64,000 nt of DNA from Ornithodoros turicata (taxonomy: Eukaryota > Arthropoda > Arachnida > Ixodida > Argasidae), in the NCBI RefSeq assembly GCF_037126465.1, contig NC_088206.1, forward strand, positions 31,498,790-31,562,789, given 5' to 3'. Under the pieces are notes generated by a model. It saw only the letters and a list, made by a program, of their open reading frames with translations. It did no database searches and was not told the origin of the DNA. Both the position numbers and the translations under genes were made by a program. Within the stretch, counting starts at the first letter, position 1, and every line of letters starts with the position of its first letter. This document shows, piece after piece, positions 1-9,240 of this stretch.

Positions 1-200
1 CTCTCCCCCGCGGAGATAAGTTATCTCGGGAACACGTTGCAGTGTAACCCGATGGTGTCATGTGACTAGGAGCAGGCTCCCCCCTTTCTTTTGTGTATAT
101 AAACATGCTTTGTTTAGTAAAAACTGCCAGTTGAGAGTTAGCAGTCGTCCTGTCTTCCTTCTTTGTCCGCGTCTTTGTGCTGCTTAATCACGATGAATAT
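1..200 (+). other. possible LTR fragment with TATA box
   Basis: A TATA-like tgtatataaac lies at about 95-105. It is followed by a transcript-leader-like stretch with pyrimidine-rich blocks (cctgtcttccttctttgtcc near 150). This layout resembles the U3/R part of an LTR entering from the left edge. No partner LTR, primer site or coding region is visible, so this is only a suggestion. Confidence 0.25.
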
Positions 201-720
201 TATTTGCACCTCAGGGTATAAACATATACCACCTAGAGGGTATATTTTGAAGACCTTGTGGTATAATTGACGAAAACGGTAATATTCGATATATTTCAGC
301 GTTATACCCGAGTGGCGGCTTCCCAGCCGATCTTGCCACAAATTTTGAAAAAAAGGACCAAAGGAACGATGGCGAAACAAGAAAATACCTGAAGACGCTC
401 GCGCGCAAACTCACAAAGGATGGATGTGAATAGGAAAGCAAAGAAATGACGCAACAATTAGCATCAAATTCGAAACAAAGAAGTAACACCAACAAATATT
501 AGGAGAAATATTTCCAGGAGCAGTTGGCATTAGCTGGAGAACAGATACATATACAACACACCGCGGCTACGCATGGTGGAGACCATCCTTCGCCCGAGAA
601 GCAACTTAAGAAGATGAGAGAACTGATGTTCTGAGGCTGGAACAACATAGAAGGGACAAATACATACAAACCTTCAATTTACCTAAGAAATTAACGATGA
701 AAGATGAAAGTCACTGAAAA
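201..720. other. no recognisable feature
   Basis: AT-rich sequence whose short reading frames look random on both strands. A pair of short inverted tracts with ggtataa/ttatacc is present near 215-310, but I cannot assign it to an element. Confidence 0.4.
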
Positions 721-724
721 GGTT

Positions 725-796
725 AGCCAGCTGTAGGAGTCGGACCCACATTTCTGGATTGCCGGTCCAGGGCTCTACCAATTGAGCTATGCTAAC
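725..796 (-). tRNA. tRNA-like sequence (SINE head or tRNA pseudogene)
   Basis: Read on the minus strand it folds as a cloverleaf. The acceptor GTTAGCA pairs with AGCTGGC (one A-A mismatch), the D arm is GCTC/GAGC, the anticodon stem is CTGGA/TCCAG and the T arm is GTGGG/CCTAC. The anticodon loop CCGGCAA has C where U33 is nearly universal, and the nominal anticodon GGC (Ala) is unusual in eukaryotes. I therefore prefer a tRNA-derived SINE head or pseudogene. Polymerase III A- and B-box positions are present, so it may still act as a promoter. Confidence 0.6.
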
Positions 797-1017
797 ACGA
801 GCGACTTCCAGGGTGCGTCATCTGAAGGGACAAACCAGACACTCTCTCTCACTCATCCTGCTTTCACTCTTACATTTTTGCTCACTCACACACTCACTCA
901 CTTGCTCACTCACTTGTATGAGTGAGCAAAAATGTAAGAGTGAAAGGAGGATGAGTGAGAAAGAGTGGCTGGTTTGTCCCTTCAGATGACGCACCCTGGA
1001 AGCCGCTGAGAAGGCGT

Positions 1018-1090
1018 GTTAGCTTAGCTCAATTGGTAGAGCCCTGGACCGGCAATCCAGAAGATGTGGGCTCGACTCCTACAGCTGGCT
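1018..1090 (+). tRNA. tRNA-like sequence (second copy, diverging)
   Basis: This is a 73-nt cloverleaf. The acceptor GTTAGCT pairs fully with AGCTGGC (two G-U pairs), the D stem is GCTC/GAGC, the anticodon stem is CTGGA/TCCAG, the loop is CCGGCAA, and the T arm is GTGGG with loop CTCGACT and CCTAC. It differs from the partner at 725-796 by a few bases and one extra variable-loop base. As there, U33 is missing, and the match to a normal tRNA-Ala is poor, so a tRNA-derived repeat is more likely than a working tRNA. Confidence 0.6.
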
Positions 1091-1093
1091 GAT

Positions 1094-1381
1094 GGAGCTA
1101 GATGGAGTGATCTATACCTTACACATGGTTTAAACGGGGTATAGACAGTGGTAATGAGGTATAAATGTCGTACTTTAGACCTGATTTATACCTTTCTTAT
1201 ACCTTTTATATACCTTTTCTTCTAACAGTGTGCAATGTTCATGTGTGCTCAATGTTCATGTATGCTACATTGTGCTGTACTGTATGTACAATGTACTGTA
1301 CAGTGCACTGCTGAAGAAAGTTTACAGGATGCATTGCACTATACATGCTGCTCAGGAGCAGGATCTAAGGCAGCTGAGGGT
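1094..1381. other. unassigned repeat-like sequence
   Basis: The stretch holds scattered ATACC/GGTAT motifs (1115-1220) and an imperfect TGTACTG/ACAATGT-rich part (1230-1320). No coding support is visible. The last four bases, GGGT, form the left target duplication of the neighbouring LTR retrotransposon. Confidence 0.35.
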
Positions 1382-1687
1382 TGTTGTGAGTTTTGTTTAC
1401 ATGTGTGGCAATGCATTTCGAGGCCGTGTGATAACGGGATAGATAACGTTTATGAAGGCACGTGTTTGAACAACGCCGTGAGGGCGCTACTGTTAACTCT
1501 TTAAAAGGGAGCAGGTTCCCCGAAAACAGGAGTTGGGTTTTCAACGGCTGTACGGGCTGGAGGCCACGACTTAATCTACTGTTGGTAATAAACCTTTTGT
1601 TCCTTGTTTATTTGGCTGTGCTGCGTCTTCCTTGGTCGCTGAGTGGACGGGCCGACGCCCCGAGAGTGGGAACCCTTGGTTCCCACA
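1382..1687 (+). repeat. 5' LTR of the gypsy element
   Basis: It begins TGTTGTG and ends CCCACA. It contains an AATAAA polyadenylation signal (about 1588) and is 301/306 identical to the copy at 7164-7469. The terminal TG...CA and the GGGT duplication set both ends. Confidence 0.95.
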
Positions 1688-1689
1688 AT

Positions 1690-1701
1690 TGGCGCCCAAC
1701 G
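1690..1701 (+). promoter_or_regulatory. primer-binding site
   Basis: TGGCGCCCAACG starts two bases after the 5' LTR. TGGCGCC is the usual start of a tRNA-primed site in retroelements. I cannot name the tRNA from this alone. Confidence 0.8.
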
Positions 1702-1861
1702 TTTTCGGAACCGGGTCGTCCGTTCGGTGGCGGGGGGCACGCAGCCCAGACGTTCTCGGTGCCTAGTATTCATCGGCATGGGAGTGTTCATTTCATCTTT
1801 TATCAGCTTTTTTTGGGGGAGTTGCACGTTAGTGCCTTGGTTTTTTTATGTCGTGTTTTGA

Positions 1862-3028
1862 GTGTTTTTCAGTTCCTGTCAACGCTTGGAAATCGAGCGT
1901 TCCCCGCCGCGCGGACACCTTCTACGTAGCGGTGCCCGCTACGGACTCCCAGGACAAGTCCACCCGACAGGACCGGTCGGTGATGGGACAGCACCGGCGG
2001 GGGTGCCGCCACAAGGTACGTCGGCTGAGGTATCTGCAATGCCACAGCCAAACCCTGCAGTAACGACAGAGCTACTGACACGCATAACAGAGATCTGTAC
2101 GTTGACGACGCAACACCTTGCAGCCGGGTTTGTTTCGCAGCCACAGGCTCAAGCGCCATTACGACTCTCTGTACCCGTCCCCACCTTTTCCGGGTACTCA
2201 GACAAAAAGTCGGTCGCAGACTTCCTAGATGACCTGACAGCCTATCAGACTGGCATGGAAATCTCGGAGGAAGTTCTGCTAGAACGCGTCCTACAGGTTG
2301 CTCTAATCGGAGATGCCGCACGCTGGCTTCGGTTGCAGTCGAAGTTTAAGTCCCTGCGGGACTTCCAGCAGCGGTTCAAGAACGAATTCCTTCCACCGGA
2401 TTACGAATACTGTATCCTAGAGGAATTACATAGGCGAACTCAACACCCTAATGAGAGCCTATTGGAATTCGTTCGGGACTTGCAAGAACTGTACAAAAGA
2501 GCAGATCCCACCGCTCCAGAGGAACGACGGGTGGCACGTGCAATCCGACAATGCCACCCGCGCTTCAATAGTCTAGAAGCGTTAGCCCAGGAGGCTCGTA
2601 CTATACAAGGCGACCTCCTGGCAGAAGCCGAGTATCGGCCCCCGCCACCACCCGAAGAGGTCTTGGAGCCGCGTTGCGCGTGGTCGGCGGGTGTGGCCCC
2701 GGTTGAGCACTCACATGCGGTGAGTCTGAATGACAGCTACCGTAACCCTTACATTGCGGAGTCATCCCACCGGCAACTTGACCCCTTTCGTTATGAACGA
2801 AGGGTGACCCCAGCAGGACTGCATCCTGCTAGACCTAGCGCGACCCGAAGCTTTGGGGAGCAGCGCACGGGAGCCCAAGAACAGCGGTACCTTCCGCGAC
2901 AAGAGCGCAGAACGTCTGCTGGCTGTTGGAGTTGCGGCAGCCCCGACCATTTTCGTCGGGACTGCCCGCGTGACAGGCGGAATTCCCGTAATTTGCAAAC
3001 GGGAAACGACCGAAGCCGACGTCACTGA
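1862..3028 (+). CDS. gag: Gag polyprotein of the gypsy element
   Basis: The 388-residue frame is open and ends at 3028. The true start may be a later Met (MPQPNPAV, near 2040), because the first ~60 residues look like leader. The middle has the alpha-helical retrotransposon Gag pattern (PVPTFSGYSDKKSVADFLDD, then WLRLQSKFKSLRDFQQRF), which forms the capsid-like core. The C-terminus is basic and holds one CCHC knuckle, CWSCGSPDHFRRDC (residues 355-368), expected to bind genomic RNA. The frame ends about 160 bp before the protease frame and in a different phase, so a Gag-Pol fusion would need more than one normal frameshift. Confidence 0.9.
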   Translation: MFFSSCQRLEIERSPPRGHLLRSGARYGLPGQVHPTGPVGDGTAPAGVPPQGTSAEVSAMPQPNPAVTTELLTRITEICTLTTQHLAAGFVSQPQAQAPLRLSVPVPTFSGYSDKKSVADFLDDLTAYQTGMEISEEVLLERVLQVALIGDAARWLRLQSKFKSLRDFQQRFKNEFLPPDYEYCILEELHRRTQHPNESLLEFVRDLQELYKRADPTAPEERRVARAIRQCHPRFNSLEALAQEARTIQGDLLAEAEYRPPPPPEEVLEPRCAWSAGVAPVEHSHAVSLNDSYRNPYIAESSHRQLDPFRYERRVTPAGLHPARPSATRSFGEQRTGAQEQRYLPRQERRTSAGCWSCGSPDHFRRDCPRDRRNSRNLQTGNDRSRRH

Positions 3029-3186
3029 CCGCCCGCTCAGCGACGTCGGCAGTTACCACTGGGCCTAATCATTCTAAAGCTGGCTTTGCAAGCAGCAAGA
3101 TAAAAAACGGAGACGCTTTAGCTCCTTTTGCTTTTTCTGTCCGGGATAACATTTAGGATACAGAACCAAACATTGCTGTTTGAATT

Positions 3187-3597
3187 TTGGGTAAAGATTA
3201 CATCGCCCTTATCGACACTGGAGCTACGCTCTCGCTTATCGGTGACTGTGTTTATGAGCACTGCCTATCTAGACACGTGCACCTGCAGACCACGGAAGTT
3301 TCCCTACGCCTTGCTTCTGATGACGTCATTCCAGCACAGACTGCAGTAGCACTCTGGTTGTGCTTCGATGGCAGACGACGAAAGCAGCGCTTCGTCCACC
3401 TTCCCGGCCTCGCAGTGCCTATTATCCTGGGCAGGGACTTCATCAACCGGCAGAAGTTGGCGCTGGACCTGCCCAGTGGAGGATACGTTTACCACGGATC
3501 GTCAGGATTTTTTCCCTTCGCCGTGGCACAGGAAAACAGTTCAGCTCAGCAAGCTGCTGCGACTTCCGTTGAACAGTCTCCGTTCCCGACTGTCTAG
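3187..3597 (+). pseudogene. pol: retropepsin-like protease domain of pol
   Basis: The frame carries the aspartic protease signature LIDTGATLS (active Asp at residue 10) and, 80-90 residues on, the flap-distal motif IILGRDF, which together mark a Ty3/gypsy protease that cleaves Gag-Pol. Coding similarity begins upstream of the first Met (ILGKDY), but stops at about 3150 and 3175 cut it off from Gag. A TAG at 3595-3597 ends the frame where pol should run on into RT. Past the stop the same frame stays open to about 3642, where the inverted repeat begins. Confidence 0.85.
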
Positions 3598-3641
3598 GGG
3601 TCATTCCATGGTCCTGAGGAGGAACGCCGTCAGCTTGAACA

Positions 3642-4323
3642 AGTACAGGTCCCGACAAAAGTTTACGGAACACGCGAGCGTGTATTTTTTCCTCGGTACG
3701 ACACCCTAGCGGCAAGCGGAAGCTGGCGAAATCAGGCCAGTTCACTGCCTCAGAGGGGTGGACGACTGCGCTCTTAGCGACACACAGCGGTAGTTTCGGT
3801 ATGATTACTGTTGTATGTGCCCGCGAAGTGAGTTGGATTTAACTGTTGTGCTCGTCAACAACTCGTGGCTAACGTCAGTTGTTTATCAGTCTATCAATTC
3901 AGCGTCAATTGTTTATCAGCTCGTCACGCGTCGTCCATAATAAAACAACTGTTTACAAGATACCTTTCTTTCTCTTGTCGACATATCACAGCTTTCCAAT
4001 AAAAGCAATACACCGTAAAGTGTTGCCACCTTGATTCATCCTTGTTATCAGGATGATAGCGGCGCGCTCCCTGTCTCAACAACCGTTGCATCACGTGTTG
4101 TTGGCGAGCACAACAGTAAAATCCAACTCACTTCGCGTGCACATGCAACAGTAATCATACCGAAGCTACTGCTACCGCTGTGTGTCGCTAAGAGCGCAGT
4201 CGTCCACCCCTCTGAGGCAGTGAACTGGCCTGATTTCGCCAGCTTCCGCTTGCCGCTAGGGTGTCGTACCGAGGAGAAAATACACCGCTCGCGTGTTCCG
4301 TAAACTTTTGTCGGGACCTGTAC
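3642..4323. repeat. inverted duplication of pol around an LTR-like loop
   Basis: 3642-3860 is the reverse complement of about 4099-4323, including the pol segment that encodes NWPDFASFRLPLGC on the plus strand in the right arm and on the minus strand in the left arm. The unpaired centre (about 3861-4098) holds two AATAAA-type signals and a doubled caattgtttatcag block. The inner arm edges read TGTTGTGCTC and GAGCACAACA, like LTR ends. The duplicate replaces the normal protease-RT linker. Confidence 0.88.
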
Positions 4324-5519
4324 TGCGGCAGTTTGACGGTGTCTTCACGGAGAAACCCGGTAAGTCGTCTGTGTTACAACATAGCATAGACACGGGTAAC
4401 GCTAGGCCCTGGCGTTGTAATCCGAGGCCATTGAGTGTGCATAAGCGTGCTTTGTTAGACGCTGCTCTTGATGAAATGCTCCAAACCGGTGCAGTTCAAA
4501 GGTCCCAGAGCCCTTGGGCGTTTCCTGTCGTCCTGGCTCCGAAATGTGATGGTACGGCTAGGTTATGCGTCGACTACCGTCGACTTAACGCAGTAACTGT
4601 AAGGGACTCTTACCCCTTTCCGTCCATCGAGTCAATTATGTATTCCCTGGGCAACGCTACAGTGTTTTCAACGCTTGATTGTAGCAGAGGGTTTTTGCAA
4701 ATCCAAGTTGCCCCGGAGGATGCCCCGAAAACAGCCTTTACCTGTCATAGGGGTTTGTTCGAGTTCGTAAGGATGTCTTTCGGTCTGTCTAACTCTCCCG
4801 CCAGTTTCCAACGGCTGATGGATACCGTATTGGGAGATGCGAAGTATAACTTCGCGATGGCGTACATGGATGACGTCGTAGTGTTTTCCAGAAACTTTCA
4901 GGAACACTTGGAACACCTGTCAGTCGTCCTTGCAAGGATGAAGCAGGCGGGGCTAACCATCAACCCCCGCAAGGTGCAGCTGGCATCGCCTAGGATCAGC
5001 CTTCTCGGCTTCATGGTGGACGGAGGAACCATCAGTCCTAGCGATGACAAGCTAAAGGCCATCATGGAGTATCCGGTTCCCGGTAACGTAAAAGCCTTGC
5101 AGCGTTTCTTGGGTATGGTTGGTTTCTACAGACAATTCATTCCTAATTGCGCTGACTTAGCGCAGCCGCTTAACCAGTTGTTGCGCAACGATACACCCTG
5201 GCAGTGGGGAGAGGAGCAAGAACGATCCTTTCGGGCTCTTTCTCACGCAATCGCTGATACGGCCAGGCTATACTTGCCTGACCTGAACAAACCGTTTGTA
5301 GTGCAAACAGATGCAAGCGATTATGGTGTTGGCGCAGTTCTCTTGCAGGAGCATGACGCTATTCTCTCTCCAGTGGCTTTTGCAGGTCGCACGCTGAATC
5401 CTGCAGAACGGAATTACTCCGTCACGGAAAAGGAATGCTTTGCGATCATCTTCGCTCTCAGGAAGTTTGATCTGTACCTGGACGGCACCACTTTCACCGT
5501 CCAGACTGACCACCAGTAA
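4293..5519 (+). pseudogene. pol: reverse transcriptase and RNase H of the gypsy element
   Basis: The frame holds all core RT blocks: LCVDYRRLNAVT, PFPSIESIMYSLGNA, FSTLDCSRGFLQI, FGLSNSPASFQRLMD, the catalytic YMDD (residues 191-194) and LLGFMVDGG. The connection and RNase H follow (VVQTDASDYGVGAVL, NYSVTEKECFAIIFA, VQTDHQ). A TAA at 5517-5519 ends it inside RNase H. The next codons (LSWLQRLHNPSGRLARWAL) continue the domain in the same frame, so this is a single nonsense change. The product would copy element RNA into DNA. The upstream edge lies in the inverted repeat. Confidence 0.93.
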
Positions 5520-6566
5520 CTTTCTTGGCTGCAGCGGCTCCACAACCCATCTGGACGTCTAGCCAGGTGGGCCCTGACTCTACAAGGCTACTCCTTCAAC
5601 GTGGAGTACAGGCGGGGCTCGACGAACGTGGTAGCGGACGCGCTCTCCCGTGCGCCTCTACCGGAGGGGGAAGAGGAAGGCACGGAGGCCCCTTCTCAAC
5701 TCCTGGCAGCAGCACAAGTGGCACGAGACGTATCTTCGTCTTGGGGCACGGTCGTGAGCAGAGAGCAGCTCCTAGACGCTCAGAGAGCGGACGGCCTTTG
5801 TCAGCGGGTGTCTCAATGGTTAGCTGAGCAGGACTCGGCGGGCACCGGAACGACTGACAGACGGCACGACTCCTATCTGCTGGGCGAGGATGGCATCCTG
5901 TTCAGATACATACCCCAGGCGGATGACGATGACGGCTCATCCCCATTCAGAGTCGTGGTGCCACGGAAGTTGCGTAAGTCTTTCATACGTTACTTTCACG
6001 ATTCGGCCTTGGCAGGTCACAGCAGTGGCAGGAAAACTTATGGAAAGTTATGTCGTGTTGCGACATGGCCAGGAATGAGGCAGGATGTAACAAAGTACGT
6101 TCGTACTTGTCCCGTATGCCAGAGAGCAAAACCTCGTGGTGGTTTACCCGCTGGGCGCTTACAGCCGGTTCAGAGCAATAGGCCCTGGCAGATGGTTGCT
6201 TGTGATGTGATGGGACCGTTTCCAGGTAGTCCTAGAGGTAACCAGTATTTGTTTGTAGTTACTGATCATTTCACGAAATGGGTTGAGCTGTTTCCTCTCA
6301 GGACGCTGACTTCCCAGAGAGTGTGGGAAAGGCCACTCGACACCTTTTGCTGGTTCGGGTTTCCGGCTCAGCTCATCACAGATAACGCTACCTACTTTAC
6401 AAGTAAGGTGTTCTCAGATTCTTGCGCTGTCTTAGGCATTCAGCACAAGAAGACTTCCCCACATCACCCTCAGGCTAACATTACCGAACGTGTTAATCGG
6501 AACCTGAAAATGATGTTGGTTGCTTTTACTAGTCAGCACCACCGTGATTGGGATCTTCGCCAGTAG
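5520..6566 (+). pseudogene. pol: RNase H end and integrase of the gypsy element, truncated
   Basis: It continues the RT frame after the nonsense codon. RNase H ends with STNVVADALSR, followed by a spacer. The integrase zinc finger comes next (HDSALAGH...CPVCQRAK), then the core with CDVMGPFPGS (Asp about residue 202 counted from 5601), ITDNATYFTS (Asp 261) and ITERVNRN (Glu 296). By my count 34 residues separate the second Asp from Glu, one fewer than the usual 35, because HPQAN runs straight into ITER. The frame stops at 6564-6566 just after HHRDWDLRQ, so the C-terminal part of the integrase is missing or out of frame. Confidence 0.88.
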
Positions 6567-7152
6567 GTTGGGCATCGCACACCAGATGGGCGGCTCAGGT
6601 CCGGCCCCTCCGCGGCACCAGCCCTTCGCGGATACCCCTGCCCTTCCGAGGGTTGACCCTCACAGACAGGTATGCTCAGGATCCGCCCATCCCATTGACC
6701 GCAGAAGAAGAGCGCCTCCTGTGTCCCGTATGTCGGGTGCCAGAAGTGCACCGGAGCACCCACTTGCGGGCGCCCTCCATCGCTCCAGGACCACTGCCCC
6801 ACGCACCGCCGGGTCAGAAGTAGATGCGGCCCTCGCAACCCTCAGGCGCCTCCCTCCAGACCTCCTTCGACAAGGCCCTCCACCGCCTCCCCCTCAACTC
6901 GACCCTAGCCCGGAGGACATCATCCTCGAAATGCCATCCGACGATGACCTTTGAGCAAAGAGAAGACAACGAAGCAAGTTGGAGTAGTGGAATCATTTGT
7001 TTATTTATATTATACCAATTTTCCATTAATGCAGCGTTGTTTCGCTCAGTGTGTGCCAGTTGCACAGAACAGTTATGTGATTTGAACACTTCTCAGTGCA
7101 CCATGAGAACGTTTTGTGAACTTTCCTCTTATAATCCTAGAGTCATGTTTTT
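6567..7152 (+). other. degenerate 3' region of the gypsy element
   Basis: Proline- and arginine-rich frames (6520-6954 and 6548-6823) look like the frame-shifted tail of Pol, for example the piece LTAEEERLLCPVCRVPE, with a C-x2-C pair. I see no envelope-like gene. The last ~190 bp before the polypurine tract are AT-rich and non-coding. Confidence 0.5.
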
Positions 7153-7163
7153 GGGTGGGGGAG
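7153..7163 (+). promoter_or_regulatory. polypurine tract
   Basis: GGGTGGGGGAG directly abuts the 3' LTR start (TGTTGTG at 7164). This is the normal site and composition for priming plus-strand DNA synthesis. Confidence 0.8.
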
Positions 7164-7469
7164 TGTTGTGAGTTTTGTTTACATGTGTGGCAATGCATTT
7201 CGAGGCCGTGTGATAACGGGATAGATAACGTTTATGAAGGCACGTGTTTGAACAACGCCGTGAGGGCGCTGCTGTTAACTCTTTAAAAGGGAGCAGGTTC
7301 CCCGAAAACGGGAGTTGGGTTTTCAACGGCTGTACGGGCTGGAGGCCACGACTTATTCTACTGTTGGTAATAAACCTTTTGTTCCTTGTTTATTTGGGTG
7401 TGCTGCGTCTTCCTTGGTCGCTGAGCGGACGGGCCGACGCCCCGAGAGTGGGAACCCTTGGTTCCCACA
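7164..7469 (+). repeat. 3' LTR of the gypsy element
   Basis: 306 bp, TG...CA, with five substitutions relative to the 5' LTR. It is followed by GGGT, the right copy of the target duplication. Confidence 0.95.
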
Positions 7470-7473
7470 GGGT

Positions 7474-7740
7474 GCATGCTAGGTATTGGGCAGGGCAGCA
7501 TGGCTAAGAGGAGTGTCTCCTGTTCGTAACGATGCATTTGCTTCAACACATCATGCTCAGCTGTAATCTCCAATAATTTGCAATGTAATTACAAAGAAAG
7601 ATTTTGAAACAGACTCTTCAACGGCGGGAAACACATATCGAAAAAGAGAAAAAAAAAAGACGTTACAGTTACCTGTACCAAAATGATCTGCTTATAGATA
7701 GCCATACATAAAGGTACCAGCCCGGTGAATAATGGGCGTA
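7474..7740. other. no recognisable feature
   Basis: Short AT-rich flank of the gypsy insertion. I see no coding or repeat structure in it. Confidence 0.4.
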
Positions 7741-8378
7741 CGCCTATAAATTTGCAGCGTGGAGATAGCCGGGAAAATCACAACTCTGGCGGACGTCCTT
7801 GCTGGCCGACGGGTGCTTGGCCGACTAAATCGTGCCCAGTTGTCTCGTTCGATGCCGTTTCTTCCCGCCATACGTTTGACATGAAATAATTCGGTAAAAT
7901 TCAGTTAACTCAAGACACCGAGCCCAAAACGTGGCTACTTCCATTGGTGTTCGACGATGCATGATTGAGGCCATGAGACGCCACACGCCAAGAAAATGTG
8001 GGTTATCCCAGCAAACGCTTGACAGTTTGCACACGACACCACAAACATGCACGGGCTTTCAGATAGCAGGGCCCGTATAACATTTGAAGAAAAATATGCG
8101 TCAATATGGCCGTAAAGGACTGATATTGCAACGCAAAGCCTGATTTAATCCGTCAATGCGAAATCTTATGCGCCAGAATATAAGAGTAAATCGTGTTCCC
8201 GGTGCCATTTACGCATAAAACTCCGACCTTTATGGTTACAGCGGACGCGTTGACGGGTACCATGAGTAAAACTCAGCTTGACGGATACGCCGTCAGCCGC
8301 TTTGGCGAAATTCACGTTTAGTAAGGGTAAAATATGATGTACGCGTAAATTTATCCGTTTCATTTCTGAAAGTGCACT
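7741..8378. repeat. interspersed repeat shared with 51835-52436
   Basis: Blocks such as tgtctcgttcgatgcc, catacgtttgaca, ccatgagacgcca, gggcccgtataac and cgtaaatttatccgttt recur in the same order and strand at 51.9-52.4 kb. The right end reads ...TCTGAAAGTGCA here and ...TCTGAGAGTGTA in the other copy. That is close to the CACTCT-type terminus of the hairpin MITEs in this window. I read it as a non-autonomous DNA transposon without visible coding capacity. Confidence 0.7.
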
Positions 8379-8508
8379 TCCGCTTCATCCTGCGATCAAC
8401 AGAGATGTAGCTGTTCGCGATGACGCGCAAAACGACGACTTTCCGTAAGTCAGATTATCACTTTGTACGCATAGCACCCACTGCAATTCAGATTTCAACC
8501 GATTGTTG

Positions 8509-9170
8509 GACTGGTACTTGAAAAACGACAGGTGCCTGTGCGGCCTCTGCGGTCCGCAGCAACCTGACGAATACCTGTGCCGCACCTCAGTCAGCTAGGT
8601 TGCAGCTCTGTGTGACAGTGCTCGAGTGCAGTGCATCACCGATCACCGTCTCTTCACTGACTTCTGTCTGCGGAGGGAATTGCTGGTGGTGAATGCACCC
8701 CAGTACTGCCGCTACGACCATCGGCTGCGGCTGTCGGATCCGACAGACAACAGTTATATCGTCGCGGCGGGTACGGTAATAGTCCCTTACAACATTAATA
8801 GCTGTATTTTAACCGATAAGTGGGAGTTTCATCTTTTAATGCAACCTTCTAATGCAACCCTTTAATGCAATCTTCTATAGATATGGTGGAATACACTGGG
8901 GTATTTGCAATTGTCTTTTGATCACTGTACATGTGATACATTTTATGTATGTGAGTTGGTCATTCTTTTTTGCTGCAGTATCTCTGGAATTGAGTGGCCT
9001 TATATCCACATAGGTGTCAAAGATCACAGCCTATTCTATATTTGGCAGTTGGGTCTGGGGCTACCTCGGCCCTATAGAAATAGGCGACAAATCCCAAGCT
9101 GCGCTGTGCGGGCAATTCGAAGAGAGCACCCATCGCCTTCATACCAAGGGTTTCTTTCTTATGAATGGTA
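8509..9170 (+). pseudogene. P2X7-tail-like cysteine-domain gene, decayed copy 1
   Basis: The first part reads NDRCLCGLCGPQQPDEYLC, then an in-frame TAG (8596-8598), then CITDHRLFTDFCLRRELL and APQYCRYDHRLR to about 8750. The second part follows a plausible acceptor (tttttgctgcag, ending 8978) and reads NRRQIPSCAVRAIRREHPSP and YQGF. The pattern (C-x-C-x2-C, CIT.H..F...CL, IPSCAV..IR...P...Y.GF) recalls the cysteine-rich C-terminal domain of P2X7 receptors, which also occurs without the channel in many invertebrate and transposon-associated proteins. No channel part is present. The intron would be about 8750-8978. The stop codon and weak start make this a remnant. The family call is from memory and needs a profile search. 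Confidence 0.6.
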
Positions 9171-9240
9171 TGTTTTCATGCGTCTGACACTGTGGCTGAT
9201 TCCCATTTCATAGTTATCCCTTCATATTAACAAGGATGTA

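Larger units (their letters stand above)
721..1093. repeat. palindrome with a tRNA-like unit at each end
   Basis: The left arm (about 721-887) is the reverse complement of the right arm (about 917-1093) with few mismatches. The loop of about 29 bp is a CACT/CTCA-rich tract. The outer ends of both arms are tRNA-like sequences that diverge from each other. The inner arm sequence contains gtgcgtcatctgaagggac and its complement. The structure could be a head-to-head SINE dimer or a foldback element that captured a tRNA head. Confidence 0.85.
1382..7469 (+). mobile_element. Ty3/gypsy LTR retrotransposon, full length but defective
   Basis: The two LTRs are each 306 bp, start TG and end CA, and are flanked by the 4-bp duplication GGGT (1378-1381 and 7470-7473). 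Between them lie a primer-binding site, gag with a zinc knuckle, protease, reverse transcriptase, RNase H and integrase in the Ty3/gypsy order, then a purine-rich tract. The LTRs differ at 5 of 306 positions by my count, which means a fairly recent insertion. The coding region is nevertheless broken: gag, protease and RT-RNase H lie in three different frames, there are stops before protease and inside RNase H, the integrase is cut short, and a 682-bp inverted-repeat structure sits between protease and RT. Confidence 0.96.

Noticed and set aside
725..1090. Two working tRNA-Ala genes
   Set aside because: The folds are good, but U33 is replaced by C, the GGC anticodon is atypical for eukaryotes, and both units are parts of a palindromic repeat.
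1862..3028. A viral envelope or virus-like gene set with gag
   Set aside because: No envelope-type frame lies between integrase and the 3' LTR. Everything fits an ordinary Ty3/gypsy retrotransposon.
3443..3745. A minus-strand gene encoding NWPDFASFRLPLGC
   Set aside because: It is the inverted copy of the plus-strand pol segment at 4.2 kb, not an independent gene.
8509..9170. A true P2X7 receptor gene
   Set aside because: No transmembrane channel part is present, and the copy has an in-frame stop. A second free-standing copy exists at 60-61 kb.
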